DNA from: Desmonostoc muscorum LEGE 12446 | GTDB taxonomy: Bacteria > Cyanobacteriota > Cyanobacteriia > Cyanobacteriales > Nostocaceae | Length of the DNA stretch: 64,000 bases | Assembly: GCF_015207005.2 (NCBI RefSeq) | Contig: NZ_JADEXS020000001.1 | Coordinates: 2,480,001-2,544,000 of the forward strand | Reading direction: 5' to 3' | Shown here: piece after piece, positions 41,215 to 49,799 of the stretch | How the letters are laid out: the number at the start of each line of letters is the position of its first letter | How positions within the stretch are numbered: position 1 is the first letter of the stretch | Notes under the pieces: generated by a model | Database searches by the model: none | Told to the model about the DNA's origin: nothing | Seen by the model: only the letters and a program-made list of their open reading frames with translations | Translations under genes and position numbers: made by a program

Positions 41215-42465
41215 ATGAAAAAAACTTTTTCTGGGATAACAGCATTATTATCAACTTGCACTTTGCTACTGACGGGCTGCGGTGGTGATAGTTCCACTGT
41301 GAAAAGTTCTCCAAGTAGTAGTCCACCGACTACTGCAACTGAGGCCGCAGCAACCACGGGTACATTATCGGGTGCGATTCCCATCGGTATTGCCGTTGCC
41401 CAAACTAGCAATGTGGCATTATTGGGTCAAGAACAAGTGGCTGGAGTCAAAATTGCCGAGAAGTATTTCAATGCTAAAGGTGGTGTCAACGGCACTCCAA
41501 TTAAATTGGTGTTTCAAGATACTAGCGGTGATGAAGCAGGAGCAATTAACGCTGTTCAAACTTTAATTAATAAAGATAAAGTCATTGGTATTGTTGGCCC
41601 AACTTTATCACAGCAAGCCTTTAGTGCTGACCCGGTTGCCGAGCGTGCGAAAGTACCAATAATTGGGCCATCAAATACTGCGAAAAATGTTCCTGAAATT
41701 GGTGATTATGTTGCTCGTGTTTCCGCACCAGTTTCTGTTGTCGCTCCTAATTCGGTGAAAGCTGCACTCAAACAAAACCCCCAAATTAAAAAAGTCGCAG
41801 TTTTCTATGCTCAAAATGATGCATTTAGCAAGTCAGAAACGGAGATTTTCCAGGAAACAGTTAAGGATCAAGGACTGGAATTAGTAACAGTCCAAAAGTT
41901 CCAAACCAGTGATACAGATTTTCAAAGCCAAGCTACCAATGCGATTAATCTTAAACCAGATTTAGTGATTATTTCTGGCTTGGCTGCTGATGGTGGTAAT
42001 TTGGTGCGACAATTGCGGGAACTGGGTTATAAAGGTTTAATTGTTGGTGGTAATGGTCTAAATACATCGAATATATTGCCAGTTTGTAAGGCACTTTGTG
42101 ATGGCGTATTGATTGCCCAAGCTTATAGTCCAGAACATCCAGGAGAAATTAACGCGGCATTTCGCAAAGCCTATACTCAGGAATATAAGAAAGAACCACC
42201 CCAATTTAGTGCCCAAGCTTTTGCAGCAGTGCAGGTTTATGTTGAAGCACTTCAAGCTTTAGATAAAAAGAGCAAAGTTAATAAATTACAAATACCAGAA
42301 TTACGGACGCAATTAAATCAACAGATACTTAGCGGAACATACAATACCCCGCTGGGTGAAATTGGTTTCACTCCGGTGGGTGAGGTTGTGCAAAAAGATT
42401 TCTATGTAGCCCAAATCAAAATGGAAAAAGATGGAAGTCAAGGTAAATTTACATTTTTGAAATAA
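41215..42465 (+). CDS. LIV/Nat-type ABC transporter substrate-binding lipoprotein
   Basis: 416-residue periplasmic binding protein of the branched-chain/neutral amino-acid (HAAT) family. The lipoprotein signal peptide ends LLLTGC (lipid-anchored Cys22). A Ser/Thr/Pro-rich linker leads to a two-lobed type I fold: IPIGIAVAQTSNVALLGQEQVAGVKIAEKYFNAKGG pattern, VIGIVGPTLSQQAFSADPVAE and VAVFYAQNDAFSKSE. It starts the operon SBP-permease-(Uma2)-permease-ATPase-(Rpn)-ATPase. It probably captures neutral, hydrophobic or branched-chain amino acids. The actual ligand needs testing. Confidence 0.9.
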   Translation: MKKTFSGITALLSTCTLLLTGCGGDSSTVKSSPSSSPPTTATEAAATTGTLSGAIPIGIAVAQTSNVALLGQEQVAGVKIAEKYFNAKGGVNGTPIKLVFQDTSGDEAGAINAVQTLINKDKVIGIVGPTLSQQAFSADPVAERAKVPIIGPSNTAKNVPEIGDYVARVSAPVSVVAPNSVKAALKQNPQIKKVAVFYAQNDAFSKSETEIFQETVKDQGLELVTVQKFQTSDTDFQSQATNAINLKPDLVIISGLAADGGNLVRQLRELGYKGLIVGGNGLNTSNILPVCKALCDGVLIAQAYSPEHPGEINAAFRKAYTQEYKKEPPQFSAQAFAAVQVYVEALQALDKKSKVNKLQIPELRTQLNQQILSGTYNTPLGEIGFTPVGEVVQKDFYVAQIKMEKDGSQGKFTFLK

Positions 42466-42472
42466 TTGCTAC

Positions 42473-43423
42473 ATGAATATCAGTCTATTGTTGCAGCAAT
42501 TATTAAATGGCTTATCCATTGGCAGTGTATATGCAATTTTTGCTTTAGGATATACCTTGGTTTATTCTATTTTGGGCATCATTAATTTAGCTCATGGGGC
42601 GATTTTCACCTTGGGTGCATATTTCACCTATACACTCATGGGTGGTAGCTTTGGATTTAACGGCTTATTAGCTAATGCAGCCTTGCCGATAAAATTACCA
42701 TTTGCTATAGCCTTGATTTTAGGAAGTAGCTTGGCGGGATTGGTAGGGGTGGTGATGGAACGAGTTGCTTTTCAACCTCTGCGGCGTCAAGGATCTGATC
42801 CTTTGCTAACTGTTGTTTCCAGCTTGGGCGTAGCAGTGGTAATTGTGAATTTAATCCAATATTTAGTAGGCGCAGAAAGTTACACTTATCCAGCAAATAC
42901 TTATGGGAATTTACCACCTTCTATTAACTTTGGTACTCAAGAACAGGAAATTCCCATTCGCACCGTTCAAATCATAATTTTTGCTGTATCAGTGGTGATT
43001 GTGGCAATTCTCAGCTATTTTATCAATCGCACTAAATATGGTAAAGCAATGCAGGCGATCGCGGAAGATCCAACCACTGCTAGTTTATTAGGAATTAATA
43101 GCGATCGCTTTATCATTTTAACATTCTTCATCAGCAGTTTTTTAGCAGGATTAGCGGGAACTTTAGTTGCTTCTAGTGTTAGTATTGCTGGCCCTTATTT
43201 CGGCATTGCCTTTGGTTTGAGAGGTTTAGCGGTGATTGTCTTGGGTGGTTTGGGTAGTATTCCCGGCGCAGTTTTAGGAGGATTACTCATTGGATTAGTT
43301 GAAGCTTTCGTGCCAGCGGAATATTCCGGTTACAAAGATGCTGTCGCCTATGGAATATTATTTATCATGTTGTTAGTTAGACCCCAAGGCTTGCTAGGAC
43401 GGCGATTTATTCAGAAAGTTTAA
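42473..43423 (+). CDS. livH: LivH-type ABC permease
   Basis: 316-residue membrane permease of the LivH/NatD family: LLNGLSIGSVYAIFALGYTLVYSILGIINLAHGAIFTLGA is the classic opening. About eight helices follow, and the ATPase-coupling loop is in MQAIAEDPTTASLLGINSDR. It ends GLLGRR. It starts seven bases after the binding-protein gene. The downstream neighbour is an unexpected Uma2 nuclease gene. It forms a heterodimer with LivM in the inner membrane. Confidence 0.92.
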   Translation: MNISLLLQQLLNGLSIGSVYAIFALGYTLVYSILGIINLAHGAIFTLGAYFTYTLMGGSFGFNGLLANAALPIKLPFAIALILGSSLAGLVGVVMERVAFQPLRRQGSDPLLTVVSSLGVAVVIVNLIQYLVGAESYTYPANTYGNLPPSINFGTQEQEIPIRTVQIIIFAVSVVIVAILSYFINRTKYGKAMQAIAEDPTTASLLGINSDRFIILTFFISSFLAGLAGTLVASSVSIAGPYFGIAFGLRGLAVIVLGGLGSIPGAVLGGLLIGLVEAFVPAEYSGYKDAVAYGILFIMLLVRPQGLLGRRFIQKV

Positions 43424-43437
43424 AGAGACATAGCGCT

Positions 43438-44040
43438 ATGAAAACATACACCAAACAAAAATTAACTTTCGATGATTTTTTGGAACAGTGTCCAGAGTCA
43501 GGTTTATATGAACTTGTGGATGGAGAAATTGTAGAAGTGCGTGCAACTAGAAATCATAATGATGTCGCTGATTTTATATTGTTTGCTTTCAAAGATGAAA
43601 TTAAACGTCTAAATCTGAATTACGTAGTAAAAAACACAGCAGTTTTGAAAACTATAACCACCAATGGAATAGAACAAGGGCGCAAGCCTGATGTTAGTGT
43701 AATAGATAAAGATGTATGGCGCTCAAATCGTTCTGCTTATTCTGCACTTGAAGAATCCATTCAGTTAGCTATAGAAGTAACATCAACTAATTGGGAAGAT
43801 GACTACATTGATAAATTAGATGAATATCAACGGTTAGGTATTACAGAATATTGGATTATAGATTATTTGGCAATTGGTTCAAGGGAGTATTTGGGAAATC
43901 CAAAAGTTCCGACTGTGTTTGTTTTTCTCCTAAATGCTGAGGGGAAATACCAATGTACACACTTTCGAGGTTCCGAACGAATCGTGTCACGAACTTTTCC
44001 TGAACTGGCGCTGACAGCAGAGCAAATATTAACAGCTTGA
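43438..44040 (+). CDS. Uma2 family endonuclease inside the transporter operon
   Basis: 200 residues: KLTFDDFLEQCPESGLYELVDGEIVEV opening, RKPDVSVID, SIQLAIEVTSTNWEDDYIDKLDEYQRLGITEYWIIDY core, with D, E and K of the PD-(D/E)XK site. It begins 14 bases after livH in the same direction and is followed by a 159-base repeat-rich gap before livM. It therefore sits inside what should be a continuous transporter operon. It is likely co-transcribed. Role unknown. Confidence 0.88.
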   Translation: MKTYTKQKLTFDDFLEQCPESGLYELVDGEIVEVRATRNHNDVADFILFAFKDEIKRLNLNYVVKNTAVLKTITTNGIEQGRKPDVSVIDKDVWRSNRSAYSALEESIQLAIEVTSTNWEDDYIDKLDEYQRLGITEYWIIDYLAIGSREYLGNPKVPTVFVFLLNAEGKYQCTHFRGSERIVSRTFPELALTAEQILTA

Positions 44041-44199
44041 AAAAGAATACAGAATTCAGAATTCAGAATTAATTAGTCGAGAATTCAGACCCACCAATCA
44101 TTGTAGACCACAAAATTGAAAATTTCCTGTGAAACTTAAAGCCTTTTACTTCTGACTTCTGACTCCTGACTTCTGACTCCTTAATCAAAATATTTTACA

Positions 44200-45162
44200 A
44201 TGGCTGAATTTTTTTCCACTTATGAATCACCAATAGTCTACATGGTATTGGAGGCTTTATTAGGATTATCGCTTTATTTACCACTGATGGCTGGACAATT
44301 GTCTTTGGCTAGTCCTGGATTTTATGCTTTAGGCGGATATATTGCAGCAATTTTATCGACAAAAGTTTTCCCATCTAGTAATAATTTATTTCCGATTCCA
44401 TTACTTTTATTGGAGATGTTGATTGCTGGTTTAATTTCCAGTATATTGGCTGTAATAGTCGGAATTCCGGCATTGCGGTTGCGGGGAATTTATTTAGCGA
44501 TCGCCACTATCGCTTTTGTAGAAGTATTGCGAGTTGTATCCTTAAATCTAGATATTACAGGCGGTGCCGTCGGGATTTTTGGTATTCCTCAACCATTCCA
44601 AAGCCAACTTGAATATTTGTGGATTGCTTTACCATTACTATTAATTAGTATGGTATTATTTTACCGTTTAGAACGCATTCGCACAGGTAGGGCATTCATC
44701 GCCATCCGCGAAGATGAATTAGCTGCCAGTGCAATGGGAATTAAGCCCACTTACTACAAAGTTTTAGCCTTTACTCTCGGAGCCATTCTTGCCGGCATTG
44801 TAGGTGTAATCAGCGCTCATTTTCTCAATACATGGAATGCTCGACAAGGTACTTTTGATGCCAGTATTACCTATTTAACGATTGTGTTAATTGGTGGTTC
44901 TAGAACTTTTTTAGGTTCTGTGGTAGGTGCGATTGTCCTGAAAGTTTTATTAGAAATTATTTTGCGAAGAGTTGCTGATATAGCGGGTTTACCCACTTGG
45001 TTAGCCCAATTTTTACGCGATGGTAGATTAATTATTTATGGTTTATTAATAGTCTTAGGAACTATATTCTTTCCCCAAGGATTTGTAACTCCAGATATTT
45101 TGAAAAAGCTTAAAAGTCAATTAAGAAAATTAATTTTAAAAACATCAAGACAGACAAATTAA
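44200..45162 (+). CDS. livM: LivM-type ABC permease
   Basis: 320 residues, second permease of the LIV/Nat transporter: LSLYLPLMAGQLSLASPGFYALGGYIAAIL, the conserved GIYLAIATIAFVEVLRVV, the coupling loop FIAIREDELAASAMGIKPTYYKVLAF, and the late IVLIGGSRTFLGSVVGAIVL. It ends in a basic tail. The ATG at 44200 follows a gap containing CTTCTGACTCC repeats. It is directly followed by livG (seven bases). Confidence 0.92.
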   Translation: MAEFFSTYESPIVYMVLEALLGLSLYLPLMAGQLSLASPGFYALGGYIAAILSTKVFPSSNNLFPIPLLLLEMLIAGLISSILAVIVGIPALRLRGIYLAIATIAFVEVLRVVSLNLDITGGAVGIFGIPQPFQSQLEYLWIALPLLLISMVLFYRLERIRTGRAFIAIREDELAASAMGIKPTYYKVLAFTLGAILAGIVGVISAHFLNTWNARQGTFDASITYLTIVLIGGSRTFLGSVVGAIVLKVLLEIILRRVADIAGLPTWLAQFLRDGRLIIYGLLIVLGTIFFPQGFVTPDILKKLKSQLRKLILKTSRQTN

Positions 45163-45169
45163 TAAACAA

Positions 45170-45940
45170 ATGACAAATAACATTATTTTAGAAGCCAAAT
45201 CACTGACTCGCCGCTTTGGAGGTTTAGTGGCGGTGAATAATGTATCTTTTACAGTCAATCAATATGAGATTTTTGGACTGATTGGCCCTAACGGCGCTGG
45301 GAAAACAACACTGTTTAATTTGATTACAGCTTTTATTTCCCTTTCTAGTGGAGAATTACGCTATCAAGGTGCTAATATTTCCCAACTACGCCCGCATCAA
45401 ATTGCAGGTTTAGGTATCGCTCGAACTTTTCAAAATATTCGCTTATTTGGTGAATTATCAGCGTTGGAAAATGTAATAATTGCCCGACATTTGCATAATA
45501 AAAGTAATGTATTAACAGGAGTTTTGGGATTACCACCAGCGCGTCGAGAAGAGAAAAAAAGTAGGCGAAAAGCTTTACAATTATTGGAGATGGTCGGCTT
45601 GAGCGATCGCGCTGGTGAAAAAGCTAAAAACTTCGCCTATGGTGATCAACGCCGCCTAGAAATTGCCCGTGCGTTAGCCCTAGAACCGCAAATTTTACTT
45701 CTTGATGAACCGGCTGCGGGAATGAACCCCAATGAAAAGCAACAACTGAGTGAATTTATCCGTAGTCTGCGAGAACAGTTTAGTTTAACAATTGTGCTGA
45801 TTGAACACCATGTACCATTAGTGATGGGTTTGTGCGATCGCATTGCTGTGTTAGATTTTGGACAGTTGATTGCTTTGGGTGAACCAGCTGTAGTTAGAAA
45901 TGATCCGGCTGTGATTGAAGCTTATTTGGGTAATGAGTAA
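45170..45940 (+). CDS. livG: LivG-type ABC ATPase
   Basis: 256 residues: Walker A GPNGAGKTTLFNLIT, the LivG-specific GIARTFQNIRLF, signature FAYGDQRRLEIARAL, Walker B ILLLDEPAAGMNP, and H-loop LIEHHVPLVM. Its start lies seven bases after livM, so it is translationally close. It energises amino-acid import with LivF. Downstream, only nine bases away, is the end of an antisense Rpn-type gene. Confidence 0.93.
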   Translation: MTNNIILEAKSLTRRFGGLVAVNNVSFTVNQYEIFGLIGPNGAGKTTLFNLITAFISLSSGELRYQGANISQLRPHQIAGLGIARTFQNIRLFGELSALENVIIARHLHNKSNVLTGVLGLPPARREEKKSRRKALQLLEMVGLSDRAGEKAKNFAYGDQRRLEIARALALEPQILLLDEPAAGMNPNEKQQLSEFIRSLREQFSLTIVLIEHHVPLVMGLCDRIAVLDFGQLIALGEPAVVRNDPAVIEAYLGNE

Positions 45941-45949
45941 CTGGGAAAT

Positions 45950-46825
45950 TTAAGCAGACAAAGCTGTGATAAATTCTTCTAAAGAATTTACTGCGATCGC
46001 ACTATCCATTAAACTTTCTAATTTTTCCACACTTTCGCCCTCAAGCCTTACTTCCACCTCACGGGGAATTTCGCCAAAGCGTTGTTGCAATACTCGGATT
46101 AACTGCCGTTTTACACCTTGTTGAAGTCCTTGCTGGAGTCCTTGCTGGAGTCCTTGCTGGAGTCCTTCAGTTAAAATTTCTTGATACCAAGGCGATTCTC
46201 GCAATACTGCCATATCCCACCTCATGATTTGTTGCACTAAAGGTGTGTCTAACACAAAGCTAGCAAAAAATGCCAGCAACGATTCTAATTGATCTAACTG
46301 TGCATCTGCTCGTAGTACCTGTAATGCCCGTTGCACTACTGATGCTTCTGCGCCTCCTCGCAGAATGGGCACAAACGGTAACAACGACGGTAGTGGTTGC
46401 CCAAAGACTATTTCTGCGTCCACTTCCCACAAATTAATTACGCGATAATCTTGAATAGCACGTAATCCCAAAAATTCCTGCTCGTAACTACTGACAATAG
46501 TTAAGCTAGATGGAGGCGGTAAGATGTTGACGAGTACTGGGTAAATTGGCAGTCGGTAGCGTTCATGTGCCAAGGCAGTATAGGCTCTCATACGTAATGG
46601 CATATGTGCTGTATAACGCAACTGTAGTTCATTTAATACCAGAAAATCTCCGTGAGTAGGACTGTATGCTTTCACCAAAACATCTGTTTCGCGGCTAATC
46701 CATTGAAACTCCGAACCAAGAATTTCTTTTGCCACGACTTCAGGACGCTGTGTCACCCACTGCACCCATGCATCGGGAGCTAAATTAATTAGTCGCTTGC
46801 CACCAATATCTGCTGCTTTTGCCAC
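45950..46825 (-). CDS. Rpn/DUF4351-type PD-(D/E)XK protein
   Basis: 291 residues of the Rpn-like recombination-promoting nuclease/transposase-associated superfamily. The nuclease core is FLVLNELQLRYTAHMPLRMRAY (E-x-Q motif), with PVLVNILPPPSS and a DUF4351-like C-terminus (RQLIRVLQQRFGEIPREVEVRLEGESVEKLESLMD). A low-complexity linker LQQG repeated four times comes from a 12-base tandem repeat. It lies antisense between livG and livF, splitting the transporter operon, so transcription from it opposes read-through to livF. These proteins are frequent in Nostoc and their biology is poorly known. Confidence 0.82.
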   Translation of the reverse strand: MAKAADIGGKRLINLAPDAWVQWVTQRPEVVAKEILGSEFQWISRETDVLVKAYSPTHGDFLVLNELQLRYTAHMPLRMRAYTALAHERYRLPIYPVLVNILPPPSSLTIVSSYEQEFLGLRAIQDYRVINLWEVDAEIVFGQPLPSLLPFVPILRGGAEASVVQRALQVLRADAQLDQLESLLAFFASFVLDTPLVQQIMRWDMAVLRESPWYQEILTEGLQQGLQQGLQQGLQQGVKRQLIRVLQQRFGEIPREVEVRLEGESVEKLESLMDSAIAVNSLEEFITALSA

Positions 46826-46988
46826 AGGACGCTTGATATCGTTATCAATAATTAATGGTACAGCACAAAGATAGCAGTATTTCCGCGTTGATTTTTAGGT
46901 TGAAGCAATCCTACTGTTTTAGGAAACGTATTATTGATGTATGTTAGGTGTTGTGCCAACATTGAATATTTATAGATATCAACTGCCG

Positions 46989-47720
46989 ATGAACGCTGAT
47001 ACTAGACCAAATTACACTATTTTAGAAATTCAAGAACTGGATGTAAATTATGGCGGTATTCAAGCTCTGAAGAAAATTAATTTAATGATTAAAAAAGGCG
47101 AGGTAGTTACTTTAATTGGCGCTAATGGTGCTGGGAAAACTACTACACTGAGGGCTATATCTAAAATAGTTAATCCGAAAAGTGGTGTAATTATTTATGA
47201 TGGACGAAATATTACGCGCTGCCAAGCTCATGAAGTTGTGCAATTAGGTATTGCTCATTGTCCAGAAGGACGAAGAGTATTAGCGCGGCAAACAGTATTG
47301 GATAATTTACTTTTGGGTGCTTATATTCGCTCAAACAAATCAGAAATCAAAGCAGATATTGACCGTCAATTTGAGCTATTTCCACGTTTGTCGCAAAGAC
47401 GCAATCAACTAGCAGGAACCTTGAGCGGTGGTGAACAACAAATGTTAGCGATCGCTCGTGCTTTAATGAGTAGACCAAAACTGTTACTTTTAGATGAACC
47501 TAGCTTAGGTTTAGCACCTGCGATCGTCCGGGAAATTTTCTCGATTATTGAAAATCTGCGGGCTACCGGTGTGACTATTTTGTTAGTTGAACAAAACGCT
47601 AATCTTGCTCTACAAATTGCAGATAGAGGTTATGTTCTAGAAGCTGGTTCTATCACTTTAACAGGTGCAGCATCAGAATTAATTAGTGATGAGCGACTGA
47701 AAAAAGCTTATTTAGGATGA
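46989..47720 (+). CDS. livF: LivF-type ABC ATPase
   Basis: 243 residues from ATG 46989 (the frame opens 16 codons earlier at 46941, without a better ribosome site): LDVNYGGIQALKKINL, Walker A GANGAGKTTTLRAIS, CPEGRRVLARQTVLDNLLLGAY, signature LSGGEQQMLAIARAL, Walker B LLLLDEPSLGLAP, and LLVEQNANLAL. These are hallmarks of LivF/NatE. It is cut off from the rest of the operon by the antisense Rpn gene. It ends one base before the stop of the convergent ethylene-binding-domain gene. Confidence 0.93.
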   Translation: MNADTRPNYTILEIQELDVNYGGIQALKKINLMIKKGEVVTLIGANGAGKTTTLRAISKIVNPKSGVIIYDGRNITRCQAHEVVQLGIAHCPEGRRVLARQTVLDNLLLGAYIRSNKSEIKADIDRQFELFPRLSQRRNQLAGTLSGGEQQMLAIARALMSRPKLLLLDEPSLGLAPAIVREIFSIIENLRATGVTILLVEQNANLALQIADRGYVLEAGSITLTGAASELISDERLKKAYLG

Positions 47721-48020
47721 TTAAATTAAACTACCTGCAATCCAATAGTATGGATACCAAAGCGTCCAAATATCCATTAAATGTCCAGTACCGCAGGCAA
47801 TGATAAAAGCACCAAATAACAGAAAAACTCCATTGAAAGGAACGTCTTGGCGCTTGTAAATAAAGTAAATTAGTAGGAAGGGAATGGAATAATAGGCAAG
47901 AGCAATGGTGGCATCAGAAATAATGTGGAGCCAAACTAATCCAGTTTTCCAGAGATAACAATGTCCGTGGGGAATAAAACCGTCGGACTGGAAAGCGTAG
48001 TTGAAAAATATCGGCATCAT
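47721..48020 (-). CDS. Orphan ethylene-binding-type membrane domain
   Basis: 99 residues from ATG 48020 (a TTG at 48071 adds 17 unlikely residues). It has the three-helix sensor of ethylene receptors and related cyanobacterial kinases: WLHIISDATIALAYYSIPFLL, a second helix FNGVFLLFGAFIIACGTGHLMDIWTLW, and the tail WYPYYWIAGSLI. The copper-liganding Cys and His of ETR1 correspond to C and H in ACGTGH, and the Asp is in helix 1 (SDA). In known proteins a GAF/histidine kinase follows; here a TAA stops the frame at the end of the domain. So it is a truncated or stand-alone sensor. It converges on livF with no gap. Confidence 0.82.
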   Translation of the reverse strand: MMPIFFNYAFQSDGFIPHGHCYLWKTGLVWLHIISDATIALAYYSIPFLLIYFIYKRQDVPFNGVFLLFGAFIIACGTGHLMDIWTLWYPYYWIAGSLI

Positions 48021-48294
48021 ACTGGGGGTTGGGGAATTTGAAATGTCTACCCATAAACCCAGTATTCCCAAACCATCAAGTGTAAAGTGTGATCGCTACT
48101 TTTTTATACTCGTTTTCATGATTACTTAAAATATCAACCCACCAAGATAAAGATGGTGTCTAATTTGCGTAGGCGTAGCCTGTCGTAGACATAGCCTGCA
48201 AAACTTACAATATCATTGATAAAAAAGTCTGAGCTGCCCAATCCCTGTATGATAAACATTAGAAACCTTTTGTAATTATTTGAAAAGTGGGACT

Positions 48295-48384
48295 ATGGAG
48301 ATTTTGACACTAGGTTGGGTATCACTGTTAGTTGTGTTCACTTGGTCAATTGCAATGGTAGTCTGGGGACGTAACGGACTGTAG
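48295..48384 (+). CDS. petN: Cytochrome b6f complex subunit PetN
   Basis: 29-residue single-helix subunit of the cytochrome b6f complex of the thylakoid membrane. It begins [19 protein letters not shown] and ends in MVVWGRNGL. The sequence is diagnostic for this family. It is followed five bases later by another small membrane protein gene, and the two are probably co-transcribed. Confidence 0.95.
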   Translation: MEILTLGWVSLLVVFTWSIAMVVWGRNGL

Positions 48385-48388
48385 AGGT

Positions 48389-48553
48389 ATGGTAGAAAGT
48401 CCATTCCTGAGTATTTTGGCTTTAGTTGCTGTAGTGCTGCTCGTAGTAGTCACTGGTGGTATTGGTTATTTGACCCTGGCAGATTGGCGCGATCGCCGTC
48501 GTCGAGATGAAGAAAAACGCACCACTAGCAGCACCACTCCCAAGCGGCGCTAA
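48389..48553 (+). CDS. Small single-helix membrane protein downstream of petN
   Basis: 54 residues: a hydrophobic helix ILALVAVVLLVVVTGGIGYL (about 9-28), then a very basic and acidic tail (ADWRDRRRRDEEKRTTSST). The start lies four bases after the petN stop, with GAGG inside the preceding stop region as ribosome site. The helix plus basic cytosolic tail suggests a thylakoid or plasma-membrane small protein, by analogy with other photosystem-associated peptides. Family not recognised. Confidence 0.7.
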   Translation: MVESPFLSILALVAVVLLVVVTGGIGYLTLADWRDRRRRDEEKRTTSSTTPKRR

Positions 48554-48974
48554 TCCCCTCGTCGTTGAAAAATCTTTTTGTAGGGACATGATAATATCAT
48601 GTCCCTACATTATTTTATACAATCTTTGCAACACATTGATCATCTGTAGGGTAGCACAGCGGTGCTACCCTACCCAGTGTATTTGTCGCATTTTTTTCAA
48701 ATTGGTAAGCTGTTCGTCATCTAGTTTTACAAGGCAATTTAAGACAGGAAACGGTTTCAAGCGCTAAATTATCAAATTTAAATGTGCGACAGCTTATTAG
48801 CACTCAGCAATGGCTAAACGCCCCGCTACCCCTAACAGCACTCACCACTCTTCATCCAATTCCCAGTCCCTAATCCCCAATCCCCAATCCCTTTTACACA
48901 GATAATTGTTACCTTTGCGATGGTTGAGGGAATTATGAGATGTAGAACTTTTAATATTTAAAATTCCCCAGGGA
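48554..48974. other. Intergenic region with two palindromes
   Basis: Holds the palindromes at 48580-48608 (GTAGGGACATGATAATATCA start) and 48646-48673 (GTAGGGTAGCACAGC start), then a CGCCCCGCTACCCCTAACAG-type intergenic repeat and CCAATCCC STRR units. The last 70 bases precede the four-GAF kinase gene. No gene. Confidence 0.7.
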
Positions 48975-49799
48975 ATGGAAAACTCCTCTATTATTCAACC
49001 CATAGAACCAAATTCAGAACAGCAAGAATCTCATTGTGATGTCACATTCTCCTGGCGTCAGAATGAGCAACAAAAAGCTTTGTCGGGAGTTGTTGCCCGA
49101 ATTCGTGAATCTTTAGATATAGACGCGATTTTTAAAATTACAGTTACTGAAGTCCGCCAGCTTCTGAAAAGCGATCGCGTCGGTGTGTTTCGTTTTTATC
49201 CTGATTTGGCATGGGAAGGAGAATTTATCTATGAAGATGTGGGAAGTGAATGGAGTTCAGCACTAGCAGCCAAACTACGGGATCACTGCTTTGCCGAGGA
49301 GTTTGCAGGATTATATCAGCAAGGCCGAATTAAAGCAACAGCTGATATTTATCAAGCTAGCGCCAGTGATTGTTACGTCCAGATTCTGGAAAGATTTCAG
49401 GTACGCGCCAATATAGTTGCTCCCTTGTTGAAAGGTAAAGATTTATGGGGATTATTGTGTATTCATCAGTGTCATAGTCCTCGGCAATGGGAAGCATCAG
49501 AAATTGAGTTTGTGCAACTAATTGCTGAACATCTAGGAGTAGCTTTACAACAAGCAGATTACTTAGAACAAGTGAAGCTACAATCGGCACAACTAGCACA
49601 AGCAAAAGCTAAAGAAAAAGCAGCAGAATGGCAGAGAACTATAGCCATAACTATTGAGAAAATTCGTCAGTCCCTGGACTTGGAAAGCATTTTCCGCACC
49701 AGCACCGCAGAACTTAGACAGTTACTAAAGGGAGCAATGCGATTTTGTGAGGTCTGGTCAAAAACAAGCGATGCCTGCGGCGGGCGTAGCCATCGCTAA
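48975..49799 (+). pseudogene. Multi-GAF sensor histidine kinase, 5' fragment
   Basis: The first 251 codons of a large sensor kinase. They comprise an N-terminal GAF domain (about 35-195, with VGVFRFYPDLAWEGEF, IVAPLLKGKDLWGLLCIHQ and RQWEASEIEFVQLIAEHLGVALQQA) and the beginning of a second (IEKIRQSLDLESIFRTSTAEL). At 49729 the gene is cut by the ISKra4-family element; the frame then runs through IS sequence to 49799. The 3' part is at 51646-54039. Joining 49729 to 51687 yields one 1035-residue frame. Confidence 0.88.
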
